Assembly (NCBI RefSeq): GCF_900110555.1
Contig: NZ_FOEE01000013.1
Span: 62,001-126,000 of the forward strand
DNA: 64,000 nt
Origin: Trujillonella endophytica
GTDB lineage: Bacteria; Actinomycetota; Actinomycetes; Mycobacteriales; Geodermatophilaceae
Reading direction: 5' to 3'
Shown here: piece after piece, positions 19,766-28,089 of the stretch
Layout of the letters: the number at the start of each line of letters is the position of its first letter
Numbering within the stretch: position 1 is the first letter of the stretch
Program-made: the position numbers and the translations under genes
Notes under the pieces: generated by a model
Database searches by the model: none
Seen by the model: the letters and a program-made list of their open reading frames with translations, nothing else
What the model was told of the DNA's origin: nothing

Positions 19766-20502
19766 GCCCGGCTCCCGGCGGCGCGGACGAGGTCGGCGAA
19801 GCGCTCGGCGAACGGTGCCCACACGGCGGCGAGGTCCTCGGCGGCCGCGGCCGCCCGCGCCTCGTGCCCGGCGGGGTCGGTGGGCGACGCGGCCACCCCG
19901 ACGGGGTCGCTGTCGGCCCAGGCCCGCACCATCTCCGGCGTCGTCTCGATGTGGAACTGCAGGCCGTAGCCGTGCCGCCCGATCCGGTACGCCTGGTGGG
20001 CGTACATCGGGCTGCTGGCCAGCAGGGTCGCGCCGGCGGGCAGCTCGACGATCTCGTCGTGGTGCCACTGGACGACGTCGGGCGACAGCGGCATCGGCCC
20101 GAACAGCGGATCGGCTCCGGCGGCGTCCCGCTTGGCGACCAGCGTGGCGCCGACCTCGGGGCCGAGCACGCCCACGCGCACCCGGCCGCCACCGGCGAGC
20201 GCGAGCAGCTGGGCCCCCAGGCAGACGCCGAGCGTCGGGGCGTCCGCGGCCACGGCCTGCGCCAGCAGCGCCCGGACGCCGACCAGCTCCGGCGAGGTCC
20301 CGGCGTCGTCCAGCGACGACTGCGGCCCGCCCATCACCAGCAGCCCGGCGTGGCCGGTCAGGTCCTCGGGCAGCGTGTCCCCTTCCCGCAGCGACCGCAC
20401 GTCCAGCTCCAGGCCGGCCGCGCGCAGCCACTCCCCCAGCCGCGCCGGCGGATCGGTCGGGCTCGGGACGACGACGAGCAGGCGGGCGGGGCGGGCGGGC
20501 AC
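19762..20502 (-). CDS. Class I glutamine amidotransferase domain protein
   Basis: A 246-residue stand-alone class I GATase. The nucleophile is C94 in GVCLGAQLLA and the catalytic pair is H184 and E186 in LQFHIETTP; the MGGPQSS segment at about 57-63 forms the oxyanion region. Stand-alone members resemble the GMP-synthase amidotransferase subunit or gamma-glutamyl hydrolases; the acceptor is not known here. The gene starts at GTG 20502 with a TAACCT -10 box 7 nt upstream and no ribosome site, so the transcript is probably leaderless. Its stop overlaps the glnE start by 4 nt. That coupling suggests a link to glutamine sensing or turnover, but this is inference. Confidence 0.88.
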   Translation of the reverse strand: MPARPARLLVVVPSPTDPPARLGEWLRAAGLELDVRSLREGDTLPEDLTGHAGLLVMGGPQSSLDDAGTSPELVGVRALLAQAVAADAPTLGVCLGAQLLALAGGGRVRVGVLGPEVGATLVAKRDAAGADPLFGPMPLSPDVVQWHHDEIVELPAGATLLASSPMYAHQAYRIGRHGYGLQFHIETTPEMVRAWADSDPVGVAASPTDPAGHEARAAAAAEDLAAVWAPFAERFADLVRAAGSRA

Positions 20503-20509
20503 GCCGTCG

Positions 20510-20515
20510 AGGTTA
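20510..20515 (-). promoter_or_regulatory. -10 box for leaderless GATase-glnE operon
   Basis: TAACCT on the minus strand, 7 nt before the GTG at 20502; probably the promoter of both genes. Confidence 0.6.
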
Positions 20516-20617
20516 GTGCGGCCTGCCCGCCTCCCCGCGGCAGCGGCCCGGTCCGGGTCCGCGACCTACGATCGGCGGGTCGGCGGGGGCCGCCTCGAGA
20601 GCACGGAACGGACGGGG

Positions 20618-22441
20618 ATGGCGACGTCGTCGATGCCGGGAACGGTCCCGCCGCTCGAGGAGGCACCGCCGGTCCCTGCGCTCGCGCGGCGCGTGCGCCG
20701 CGCGGCCCTGCTGCTGGTCCTGGCCTCGGTGGGGGTCCGCTGGTGGGTGCTCGCCGGGCGGGACCACTACGGCGACGACCTCCGGCTGCAGCACCTCGCC
20801 GACACGCACGCGCTGCTCTCGCCGTCCTACCTGCTCTACGACTACGACGGGCACCTCATGCCCGGGGGGCTCCTGCTCGCGGGGCTGGTGGAACGGGCAG
20901 CGCCGCTGCAGTGGGCCGCGGCGGGGGCGACGCTCGTCGGGATGACGCTGCTCGCGTCCCTGGCCCTGCTGCGCCTGCTGCGGATCCTGCTCGGCGACCG
21001 CCCGCGCCTGCTGCCGCCCCTGGTGTTCGGGCTGTTCACGCCGCTGACCCTCGGATCGACGACGTGGTGGGCCGCGGGCCTGAACTCGCTGCCGCTGCAG
21101 ATCGGGACGGCGGTGTTCCTCGCCGAGGCGCTGCGGCTCGCGGAGACGGGCGCGCGCCGGCACGCGGTCCGCGGCACCGCGGCGCTCGCGCTGGCCCTGT
21201 GCTTCTACATGAAGGCGGTGCTCGTCCCCTGGATCGGCGTCGCGGTGGTCGCGCTGGTCCTGCTGCGCGACGGCGAGGACCGTCCGCTGGCCGCGGCGTG
21301 GCGGCGGTGCCGGGGGCTGTGGGCCGGGTCGCTGGCGGTCACCGCCGCCTGGGCGGTGGTGTACCTGCTCACCCGCCACCGGGCCCCCGTGGGCGGCGGG
21401 GACGTGTGGGACGTGGTGGCCACGGTCCGCACCGGCCTCGGCGTGCTGTCGGCGGCGGTGCTCGGCGGCCCGGTGGGCTGGACCGACGTCCCCCCGCAGA
21501 CCCCGCTCGCCCGGTCGCCGGCCGCGATGGTCGTCGGCGGGGCGCTCGTGCTGCTCGCCGCCTGCGTGTGGACGTGCGTGCACCGGCGGGGCGCGGCCGC
21601 CGTCTGGGTGCTGGCGGTCGGGCAGGCCGTGGCCGGCCTCGCCATCGCGGGCGCGGGGCGGGCCGGCCTGGGGGTCGGCGAGGTCGTGCCGCTGGCCGGC
21701 CGGTACTACGCGATCGAGGCCGTCCTGCTGCCCGTGGCCGGGGTCCTGCTGCTCACCATGCCCGCCCGCGGCGGGCCGGGCCGGGACCTGCCCGGCGGCC
21801 GGGCCGTCGCTGCGGCCACCGCCGCCACCGTCGTCTTCGCCGCCGTCGCGCTCGTCTCGACCGTCGACCACGCCCGCGCGTGGGCGATCGACCGGACGGG
21901 CGCGTACCTGGCGGCGGCCCGGGAGTCCCTGGCCGGCGCCGGCCCGGCCGCGCTCCTGGACCAGCAGATGCCCGCCGACGTGATGTGGCAGCTGGGCTAC
22001 CCCGCCAACCTGATCTCCCGCGCGCTCTCCCCGCTGGTGGACCGGCCGGTCATCGCCGCCTGGACGCCCGAGCTCCGCCTGCTCGACGACGGCGGGCACC
22101 TGCGGCCGGCGACGGTCGAGCCGGGTGCGTCGCTGACCGCGGGACCGACGCCGGGGTGCGGGTGGTCGGTCTCCCCGGGCGCCGGCGCCGACGTGGCGAT
22201 GACCGGGGCGATGGTCCCGTGGGAGTGGACGGCGCGCGTCGACTACGTCGCCGACCGGGACGGCACCGTCGTCGTCGGGCTGGACGACGGCGAGCCCGTG
22301 CCGGCGGAGGTCCGCGCGGGCGACAACACCCTGTTCGTCCGCCTGGGCGGCGGCGGCCCGGCGCTGCACGTGACGGTGCAGACGCCGGGCCTGGAGCTGT
22401 GCATCACCGGGGGCGCCGTCGGCGAGGTCGTCCTCACCTGA
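20618..22441 (+). CDS. Polytopic membrane protein, possibly glycosyltransferase-like
   Basis: A 607-residue membrane protein that I do not recognise by family. About ten hydrophobic helices occupy residues 25-440. An acidic motif HYGDDLRLQHLAD follows the first helix, a position where GT-C glycosyltransferases carry catalytic acids. The C-terminal 150 residues look extracellular, with beta-rich segments (VDYVADRDGTVVVGLDDG, LHVTVQTPGLELCITGG). A TACGAT box lies about 45 nt before the ATG at 20618; the ribosome site is weak. It is divergent from the GATase gene and convergent with glnA2, and the gap to glnA2 is filled by a tandem repeat array. A GT-C role is only suggested by topology. Confidence 0.65.
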   Translation: MATSSMPGTVPPLEEAPPVPALARRVRRAALLLVLASVGVRWWVLAGRDHYGDDLRLQHLADTHALLSPSYLLYDYDGHLMPGGLLLAGLVERAAPLQWAAAGATLVGMTLLASLALLRLLRILLGDRPRLLPPLVFGLFTPLTLGSTTWWAAGLNSLPLQIGTAVFLAEALRLAETGARRHAVRGTAALALALCFYMKAVLVPWIGVAVVALVLLRDGEDRPLAAAWRRCRGLWAGSLAVTAAWAVVYLLTRHRAPVGGGDVWDVVATVRTGLGVLSAAVLGGPVGWTDVPPQTPLARSPAAMVVGGALVLLAACVWTCVHRRGAAAVWVLAVGQAVAGLAIAGAGRAGLGVGEVVPLAGRYYAIEAVLLPVAGVLLLTMPARGGPGRDLPGGRAVAAATAATVVFAAVALVSTVDHARAWAIDRTGAYLAAARESLAGAGPAALLDQQMPADVMWQLGYPANLISRALSPLVDRPVIAAWTPELRLLDDGGHLRPATVEPGASLTAGPTPGCGWSVSPGAGADVAMTGAMVPWEWTARVDYVADRDGTVVVGLDDGEPVPAEVRAGDNTLFVRLGGGGPALHVTVQTPGLELCITGGAVGEVVLT

Positions 22442-22446
22442 CCCGG

Positions 22447-22542
22447 GCAGAAGCGCGAGATTGCCCCGGGGCAGAAGCGCGAAATTGCCCCGGGGCAATA
22501 GTGCGGAATTGCCCCGGGGCAGTAGTGCGGAATTGCCCCGGG
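22447..22542. repeat. Four tandem 24-bp repeats, each with a palindrome
   Basis: Four consecutive 24-nt units (22447, 22471, 22495 and 22519) with consensus gcagwagygcgraattgccccggg; units differ at only a few positions. Each junction makes the palindrome ttgccccggggcaa or a close form, so the array can fold into serial hairpins. It fills the gap between the convergent genes ending at 22441 and 22546. A solo related unit lies at 43398. It could be a bidirectional terminator or a protein-binding array. Confidence 0.85.
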
Positions 22543-22545
22543 GGG

Positions 22546-23895
22546 CTACAGGCCGGGGAGGTACCGCTTCAGCTCGAACGGCGTGACGTTCTGCCGGTAG
22601 GAGTTGAACTCCTCCCACTTGTTGCGCAGGAAGAACTGGAACACGTGCTCGCCGAGGGTCTCGGCGACGAGCTCGCTGCTCTGCATCGCCGTGAGCGCCT
22701 CGCCGAGGCTCACCGGCAGGTCCTCGTAGCCGGCGGCGCGGCGCTCGGTGTCGGTGAGCGACCAGACGTCGTCCTCGGCCTCGGGCGGGAGCTCGTAGCC
22801 CTTCTCGATCCCGCGCAGGCCGGCGGCCAGCAGGACGGCGAAGGTCAGGTAGGGGTTGCACGCCGAGTCCGGCGAGCGCACCTCGACGCGCGCCGACTGG
22901 CCCTTGTTGGGCTTGTAGCTGGGCAGCCGCACCAGGGCCGACCGGTTGGCCCGGCCCCACGTCGCGGCGGTCGGCGCCTCGGTGCCGGCCAGCAGCCGCC
23001 GGTAGGAGTTCACCGTCTGGTTGGTGACGGCGGTGACCTCGCGTGCGTGGGTGAGCAGGCCGGCGATGAACTGCTTGCCGGTCGTCGACAGCTTCATCGG
23101 GTCGGCCGGGTCGTGGAAGGCGTTGCGGTCGCCCTCGAACAGCGACACGTGCGTGTGCATGGCCGACCCGGCGAGGTCGGTGAACGGCTTGGGCATGAAC
23201 GTCGCGTGCACGTCCTGGGCGAGCGCGACCTCACGGACGACGTGCCGCAGCGTCATGATGTTGTCGGCCATCGACAGCGCGTCGGCGTAGCGCAGGTCGA
23301 TCTCCTGCTGCCCGGGCGCGACCTCGTGGTGGCTGAACTCCACCGAGATGCCCATCGCCTCCAGCGCGAAGACGGCCTCGCGGCGGAAGTCGTGCGCCAC
23401 GTTGTGCGTGGAGAGGTCGAAGTAGCCGCCGCTGTCGGCCGGCTTGGGCGGGCTGCCGTCGGTCGGCAGGTCCTCCAGCAGGAAGAATTCGACCTCGGGG
23501 TGGGTGTAGAAGGTGAACCCCATGTCGGCGGCCTTGCCCAGCGTGCGGCGCAGCACGTGCCGGGGGTCGGCCCACGACGGCGACCCGTCGGGCAGCGTGA
23601 TGTCGCAGAACATCCGCGCGGTGTCGCTGGGCCGGCCCTCGCGGGAGGGCATGACCTGGAAGGTCCCGGGGTCGGGCTTGGCGAGCATGTCGGACTCGTA
23701 GACCCGGGCGAAGCCCTCGATCGCCGAGCCGTCGAAGCCGATGCCCTCGGCGAAGGCCGCCTCGATCTCCGCCGGCGCGACCGCGACGGCCTTCAGGTAG
23801 CCAGAGACGTCGGTGAACCACAACCGCACGAAGCGGATGTCGCGTTCCTCGAGGGTGCGCAGGACGAACTCCTGCTGTCGATCCATGCTCGCCAT
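22546..23895 (-). CDS. glnA2: Glutamine synthetase-like protein GlnA2
   Basis: A 449-residue type I glutamine synthetase fold protein closely resembling mycobacterial GlnA2 (446 residues; the copy here has 446 from the second ATG). Seen are RFVRLWFTDVSGYLKAVAVA, GFDGSAIEGFARVYESDM, HPEVEFFLLED, GQQEIDLRYADALSMADN, MPKPFTDLAGSAMHTH and VEVRSPDSACNPYLTFAVLL. No adenylylation-type LYxLPPEE motif is present; the matching region reads KGYELPPEAEDDVW. GlnA2-type enzymes may glutaminylate amines or act as minor synthetases; activity here is unknown. Two starts are possible, ATG 23895 and ATG 23886; the second matches the family start, while neither has a strong ribosome site. Confidence 0.93.
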   Translation of the reverse strand: MASMDRQQEFVLRTLEERDIRFVRLWFTDVSGYLKAVAVAPAEIEAAFAEGIGFDGSAIEGFARVYESDMLAKPDPGTFQVMPSREGRPSDTARMFCDITLPDGSPSWADPRHVLRRTLGKAADMGFTFYTHPEVEFFLLEDLPTDGSPPKPADSGGYFDLSTHNVAHDFRREAVFALEAMGISVEFSHHEVAPGQQEIDLRYADALSMADNIMTLRHVVREVALAQDVHATFMPKPFTDLAGSAMHTHVSLFEGDRNAFHDPADPMKLSTTGKQFIAGLLTHAREVTAVTNQTVNSYRRLLAGTEAPTAATWGRANRSALVRLPSYKPNKGQSARVEVRSPDSACNPYLTFAVLLAAGLRGIEKGYELPPEAEDDVWSLTDTERRAAGYEDLPVSLGEALTAMQSSELVAETLGEHVFQFFLRNKWEEFNSYRQNVTPFELKRYLPGL

Positions 23896-24070
23896 GATCC
23901 AGTCCGCTCATTGCTGCGATGTGAACTGCCGGTGTGTGACGCCCCCAGGGTGCCCGGTCCGGCGCCGTCGCACACGACCCGGCGGCGCAGGACCTCTTCC
24001 GCGTGTCGGGTGATCATCGGAACAGGGCACCCGCCTGGCCCGGCCGGGGGCCGCGGAGTTGGATGGGCCC

Positions 24071-25903
24071 GTGAGCGAACAGCTGCAGCTCAGGGTGGCC
24101 CTGGCCCAGGTGGACACCCGGGTCGGCGACATCGACGGCAACGCCGCACTGGTCGTGGACTGGGCCGCGCGCGGCGCGCAGGCCGATGCCCACGTCGTCG
24201 TCTTCCCGGAGATGACGCTGACCGGCTACCCGCCCGAGGACCTCGTGCTGCGGGAGTCGTTCGCGCGGGCCAGCGAGCGCGCCGTGGTGGAGCTGGCCAC
24301 GACCCTGGACGAGCGGGGCCTGGGCGGCACCGCGGTGGTGGTGGGCTACCTCGCGCACACCGAGGGTCCCGGTCCGGCCGCCGTCGACGAGCCACCGACG
24401 GCCGACGAGGACCGCCCGGCCGACGCCAACCCCCGCCACGGCGCCCCCCGCAACGCCGCGGCCCTGCTGTACGGCGGCGAGGTCGTGATCCGCTACTACA
24501 AGCGGCACCTGCCCAACTACGGCGTCTTCGACGAGGCGCGCTACTTCGTCCCCGGCACCGAGCTCCCGGTGGTGCGGCTGCACGGTGTGGACGTCGCGCT
24601 CACCGTCTGCGAGGACCTCTGGGTCGAGGGCGGCCCCTGCGGCGTCGCCGGCCAGGCCGGGGTGGACGTCGTCCTCTCCCCCAACGCCTCGCCCTACGAG
24701 CGGGCCAAGGACGACGCCCGCCTGCCGCTGGTCCGCCGCCGCGCCGCCGAGGCGCGGGCGACGATCGTCTACTGCAACCAGGTCGGCGGGCAGGACGAGC
24801 TGGTCTTCGACGGTGACTCGATGGTCGTGGCTCCCGACGGCACGCTGCTGGCCCGCGCCCCGCAGTTCGTCGAGCACCTGCTGACCGTCGACCTGGCGAT
24901 CGACCCGTCGGCGGCACCCGAGCGCCGCGAGGGCCGGATCGGGCCGATGACGGTGACCCGGCACGTGCTCTCGACCGAGCCGGTGCCCGCGTTCGCGGCG
25001 CGCCAGGGCGAGGTCGCCGAGCCGCTGAGCGACTGCGAGGAGGTCTGGCGCGCCCTCGTGCTCGGGCTGAAGGACTTCATCGACAAGAACGGCATGCCCT
25101 CGGTGGTGCTCGGGCTGTCCGGCGGCATCGACTCGGCGCTGGTGGCCGCGCTGGCCGTGGACGCCCTCGGCGCCGACCGGGTGTACGGCGTCGGGCTGCC
25201 GTCGAAGTGGTCCAGCGAGCACTCGCTGGACGACGCCGCGGACCTCGCGCGCCGCACCGGGCTGCACTACTCCGTCGTGCCGATCGCGCCGATGGTCGAC
25301 GCCTACGAGGCCTCGGTGGAGCTCTCCGGCGTCGCCGCCGAGAACCTGCAGGCGCGGGTGCGCGGCACGCTGCTGATGGCGCTGTCCAACCAGCACGGGC
25401 ACCTGCTGCTGACCACCGGCAACAAGAGCGAGGTCGCCGTCGGCTACTCGACGCTGTACGGCGACTCGGCCGGCGGGTTCGCGCCGATCAAGGACGTGCC
25501 CAAGACGCTGGTCTGGGAGCTGGCGCGCTGGCGCAACGCGCACGCCGCCGAGCGGGGCGAGACCGAGCCGATCCCCGTCAACTCGATCGAGAAGCCGCCG
25601 TCGGCCGAGCTGGCACCGGGGCAGCAGGACTCCGACTCGCTGCCCTCCTACGAGGAGCTCGACGCCGTCGTCGCGGACTACGTCGACCGCGACCTCGGCC
25701 TGGCCGCGCTGCTCGAGCGCGGCCACGACCCGGAGGTCGTGGCGCGGGTGCTCCGGCTGGTCGACACGGCGGAGTTCAAGCGCCGGCAGTCCGCGCCCGG
25801 CACCAAGATCAGTCTCAAGGCGTTCGGCCGCGACCGCCGGCTGCCCGTCACCAACCGCTGGCGGGAGACCCTGCCGACCGTCCGCGAAGGAGCGAAGGCA
25901 TGA
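24071..25903 (+). CDS. nadE: Glutamine-dependent NAD+ synthetase
   Basis: Last step of NAD synthesis: converts deamido-NAD to NAD using glutamine-derived ammonia and ATP. The 610-residue protein has an N-terminal nitrilase-fold glutaminase domain with the triad E47 ([15 protein letters not shown]), K144 ([15 protein letters not shown]) and C180 (LTVCEDLW). The synthetase domain has the ATP-pyrophosphatase loop SGGIDS at 350-355. Later motifs [17 protein letters not shown] and KDVPKTLVW bind NaAD. It is shorter than the M. tuberculosis enzyme (about 680). The GTG at 24071 is preferred; a TTG at 24059 is in frame. Its stop overlaps the panB start (ATGA), so the two form an operon. nadA lies elsewhere in the window at 56249. 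Confidence 0.96.
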   Translation: MSEQLQLRVALAQVDTRVGDIDGNAALVVDWAARGAQADAHVVVFPEMTLTGYPPEDLVLRESFARASERAVVELATTLDERGLGGTAVVVGYLAHTEGPGPAAVDEPPTADEDRPADANPRHGAPRNAAALLYGGEVVIRYYKRHLPNYGVFDEARYFVPGTELPVVRLHGVDVALTVCEDLWVEGGPCGVAGQAGVDVVLSPNASPYERAKDDARLPLVRRRAAEARATIVYCNQVGGQDELVFDGDSMVVAPDGTLLARAPQFVEHLLTVDLAIDPSAAPERREGRIGPMTVTRHVLSTEPVPAFAARQGEVAEPLSDCEEVWRALVLGLKDFIDKNGMPSVVLGLSGGIDSALVAALAVDALGADRVYGVGLPSKWSSEHSLDDAADLARRTGLHYSVVPIAPMVDAYEASVELSGVAAENLQARVRGTLLMALSNQHGHLLLTTGNKSEVAVGYSTLYGDSAGGFAPIKDVPKTLVWELARWRNAHAAERGETEPIPVNSIEKPPSAELAPGQQDSDSLPSYEELDAVVADYVDRDLGLAALLERGHDPEVVARVLRLVDTAEFKRRQSAPGTKISLKAFGRDRRLPVTNRWRETLPTVREGAKA

Positions 25904-26730
25904 GCGAGTCGCCGCTGTACGGGGGGACCTCGACCGCGCGGGTCCGGGTGCACCACCTCCAGCAGGCCAAGGAGCGCGGCGAGAAGTGGGCGATGCTCAC
26001 CGCCTACGACACGGTCAGCGCGTCGGTCTTCGAGGAGGCCGGCATCCCGGTGCTGCTCGTGGGCGACTCCGCGGGCAACGTCGTCCTCGGGCACACCTCG
26101 ACCGTGCCGGTGACCGTCGAGGACATCCTGCTGATGACCAAGGCCGTCACCCGCTCGACGAAGCGGACGCTGGTCGTCGCCGACATGCCGTTCGGCAGCT
26201 ACGAGGCCGGGCCCCAGCAGGCGCTGGAGAACGCGTTCCGGCTGATGAAGGAGGGCGGCGCGCAGGCGGTCAAGCTCGAGGGCGGGGTGCGGGTCGTCGC
26301 CCAGATCAAGGCGCTGGTCGACGCGGGGATCCCCGTCATGGCGCACATCGGGTTCACGCCGCAGAGCGAGCACGCCCTCGGCGGGTACCGGGTGCAGGGC
26401 CGCGGCGCCGGCGCCGACCTGCTGCGCGCCGACGCCCGCGCGGTCGAGGACGCCGGGGCCTTCGCCGTCGTCCTGGAGATGGTGCCCGCCGCGATCGCCG
26501 GCGAGGTGACCAAGGAGCTGCGGATCCCGACCATCGGCATCGGCGCCGGCGTGGACACCGATGCCCAGGTGCTGGTCTGGCCGGACATGGCCGGGTTCAC
26601 CGGCGGGCGGGTGCCGCGGTTCGTGAAGAAGTACGCGGACCTGCGTGCGGAGCTACTGCGCGCGGCGCAGGAGTACGCCGACGACGTCCGCGGCGGCACG
26701 TTCCCCGGCCCGGAACACTCCTTCGAGTAG
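25900..26730 (+). CDS. panB: 3-methyl-2-oxobutanoate hydroxymethyltransferase
   Basis: First committed step of pantothenate synthesis: transfers a hydroxymethyl group from methylene-tetrahydrofolate to 2-oxoisovalerate, giving ketopantoate. The 276-residue TIM-barrel enzyme has the conserved LTAYD (start of barrel), [19 protein letters not shown] (Mg site aspartate), [26 protein letters not shown] and the catalytic glutamate segment VLEMVPA. The ATG overlaps the nadE stop by 4 nt and GAAGGAG sits upstream inside nadE, so the genes are coupled. A hairpin about 100 nt downstream probably ends the operon. The glnA2-panB neighbourhood is shared with mycobacteria. Confidence 0.97.
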   Translation: MSESPLYGGTSTARVRVHHLQQAKERGEKWAMLTAYDTVSASVFEEAGIPVLLVGDSAGNVVLGHTSTVPVTVEDILLMTKAVTRSTKRTLVVADMPFGSYEAGPQQALENAFRLMKEGGAQAVKLEGGVRVVAQIKALVDAGIPVMAHIGFTPQSEHALGGYRVQGRGAGADLLRADARAVEDAGAFAVVLEMVPAAIAGEVTKELRIPTIGIGAGVDTDAQVLVWPDMAGFTGGRVPRFVKKYADLRAELLRAAQEYADDVRGGTFPGPEHSFE

Positions 26731-26835
26731 CCCGGGGGCGGGTCCTCCGCCGTCCGGTCCGCCCGCGCGCCGCGCGACGCCGTCACGTTGGCGGCGGTTT
26801 CCGGGCCGTCGCGCGCACTCTGCGGGCGTGTCGGG

Positions 26836-26890
26836 GACGGTGCGGGCGCGATCCCGCCCGCACCGTCGGGATCTCCCCGGCACGGTGACG
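26836..26890. repeat. Hairpin repeat A flanking the AbiEi/DUF559-like gene
   Basis: Positions 26836-26848 (gacggtgcgggcg) pair perfectly with 26855-26867 across a 6-nt loop; the following 23 nt complete a 55-nt element. A second copy, 44 of 55 positions identical, lies at 27989-28043 on the other side of the gene at 26947. It sits between convergent genes, so this copy could act as a bidirectional terminator for panB and that gene. Confidence 0.75.
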
Positions 26891-26946
26891 CCGGCCGTCG
26901 GTGTCGGTCCCGGCGTCGGCCGGCCACGGACCCGCCCCGACCCCGC

Positions 26947-27888
26947 TCAGCCGCGCCGGCGCCGACCGCGGTCGAGCGCCCGCTGCACCCGAGGCCCCAG
27001 CACCTGCGGGGTGAGTTCCTCCCAGGTCCAGCGGACGGCGCCCCAGTCCTCCTCGCGGATGGCGTCCTCCCGGCGCTTCTCCTCGAACACGACGTCCCCC
27101 GCGGCCTGACCCGGCTTCAGCAGCCGCCCGTACTTCACCCGGCCGTCGAACTCGCCGACGACCCGCACGTCCTCCCACGCGAAGTCGGCGCGGCCGATCG
27201 GCACCGCGGCGCCGGGGACCTCGATCTCCAGCTGAAGTGCGGACGGGGCGAGGCCCAGTCGGTGCAGCAGCACCCGGCTGCGGCTCTCCCCCACGCTCTC
27301 GCTGCGCCCGTCGGCGAAGCGGACCGCGCGAGCGGCGGATCGGGCACCCGGGAGGCGGCCGAGTTCCTGGGCCCCCGCCACCAGCGCCTCACCGCCCAGT
27401 TTCCGGTGGAACAGCATCGCGTCGAGCGTGGCGACGGCGGCCTCGAACGGCAGCGCCCGGGCCAGGTCGAGCGCCGTCCGCACGGGGCTGGTGACCGCCA
27501 CCCCGCCGACGGTCACCACGTCGTCGTCCGCCAGCCGGGCGACGTGGCAGCGCAGGTGCCTGCCGACCTCGCTCGACGCCGGCGGCGTGCGGGTCACGTG
27601 CACCCGCCCCAGCGGGACACCCCACATCGGCAGGCCGAGGAGGACGGCCGCGGACTGGTGGCTGACCACGGCCGGACGGCGGAGCGCGGCCAGGGTCGCG
27701 GTGATCAGGTGCCGGTGCCGCCGGGCGGGATCCCGGATCGCGGACGCCGGCGCGTACGCCCCGGGACGCAGCCGCGCCATCTCCCCGCGGCGCAGCCGGC
27801 GATCGAGCTCGTCGTCGGACCAGCCCTCCGCGAGAGCGGCGCGGCGCAGGACGAGCTCGGAACGCAGGACCGGATCGGCGGACTCCAT
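26947..27888 (-). CDS. AbiEi antitoxin-like / DUF559-like protein
   Basis: A 313-residue protein. The N-terminal 80 residues resemble the winged-helix AbiEi antitoxin domain (LRRGEMARLRPGAYAPA, then AALRRPAVVSHQSAAVLLGLP). The middle region has a VHVTR strand and SPVRTALDLAR. The C-terminal region IGRADFAWEDVRVVGEFDGRVKYG followed by EEKRREDAIRE matches a DUF559/Vsr-like PD-(D/E)XK nuclease core (D, then E-F-D, then K). Such stand-alone proteins are frequent in high-GC actinobacteria; no cognate AbiEii toxin gene is next to it. No ribosome site is evident at the ATG. It is flanked on both sides by related 55-nt hairpin repeats. Antiphage or toxin-antitoxin function is a possibility, not shown. 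Confidence 0.75.
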   Translation of the reverse strand: MESADPVLRSELVLRRAALAEGWSDDELDRRLRRGEMARLRPGAYAPASAIRDPARRHRHLITATLAALRRPAVVSHQSAAVLLGLPMWGVPLGRVHVTRTPPASSEVGRHLRCHVARLADDDVVTVGGVAVTSPVRTALDLARALPFEAAVATLDAMLFHRKLGGEALVAGAQELGRLPGARSAARAVRFADGRSESVGESRSRVLLHRLGLAPSALQLEIEVPGAAVPIGRADFAWEDVRVVGEFDGRVKYGRLLKPGQAAGDVVFEEKRREDAIREEDWGAVRWTWEELTPQVLGPRVQRALDRGRRRRG

Positions 27889-27988
27889 GACCCGACCGTC
27901 GCGCCCCGTGGGCCCCGAGACGATCCCGCGGAGGCAGCCGTGGATACGCCCCGCCCCTGTGGACGGCGCACCTTGCCGGCGCCCTCCC

Positions 27989-28043
27989 GACGTTGCGCGC
28001 GCGATCGCGCCCGCAACGACCGGAAAGCGCCGGCAGGGTGACG
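27989..28043. repeat. Hairpin repeat B flanking the AbiEi/DUF559-like gene
   Basis: Same element as at 26836, same orientation. The inverted arms gttgcgcgcgcga and tcgcgcccgcaac pair at 12 of 13 positions. Compared with copy A, a G-C pair near the stem base is replaced by T-A, a compensatory change that supports selection for the hairpin. Confidence 0.7.
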
Positions 28044-28089
28044 GGACCGGCCCCCGACCGCGCCCCGACCGCGCCCTGGCCCGGGCCGG

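Noticed and set aside
16550-19969. 1139-residue open frame on the plus strand opposite glnE
   Set aside because: Its reading is the antisense shadow of a certain gene; the Pro/Arg/Gln-rich sequence and lack of motifs or ribosome site show it is not coding.
22447-22542. Possible CRISPR array
   Set aside because: The units are contiguous with no spacers and are internally palindromic; no cas genes are near.
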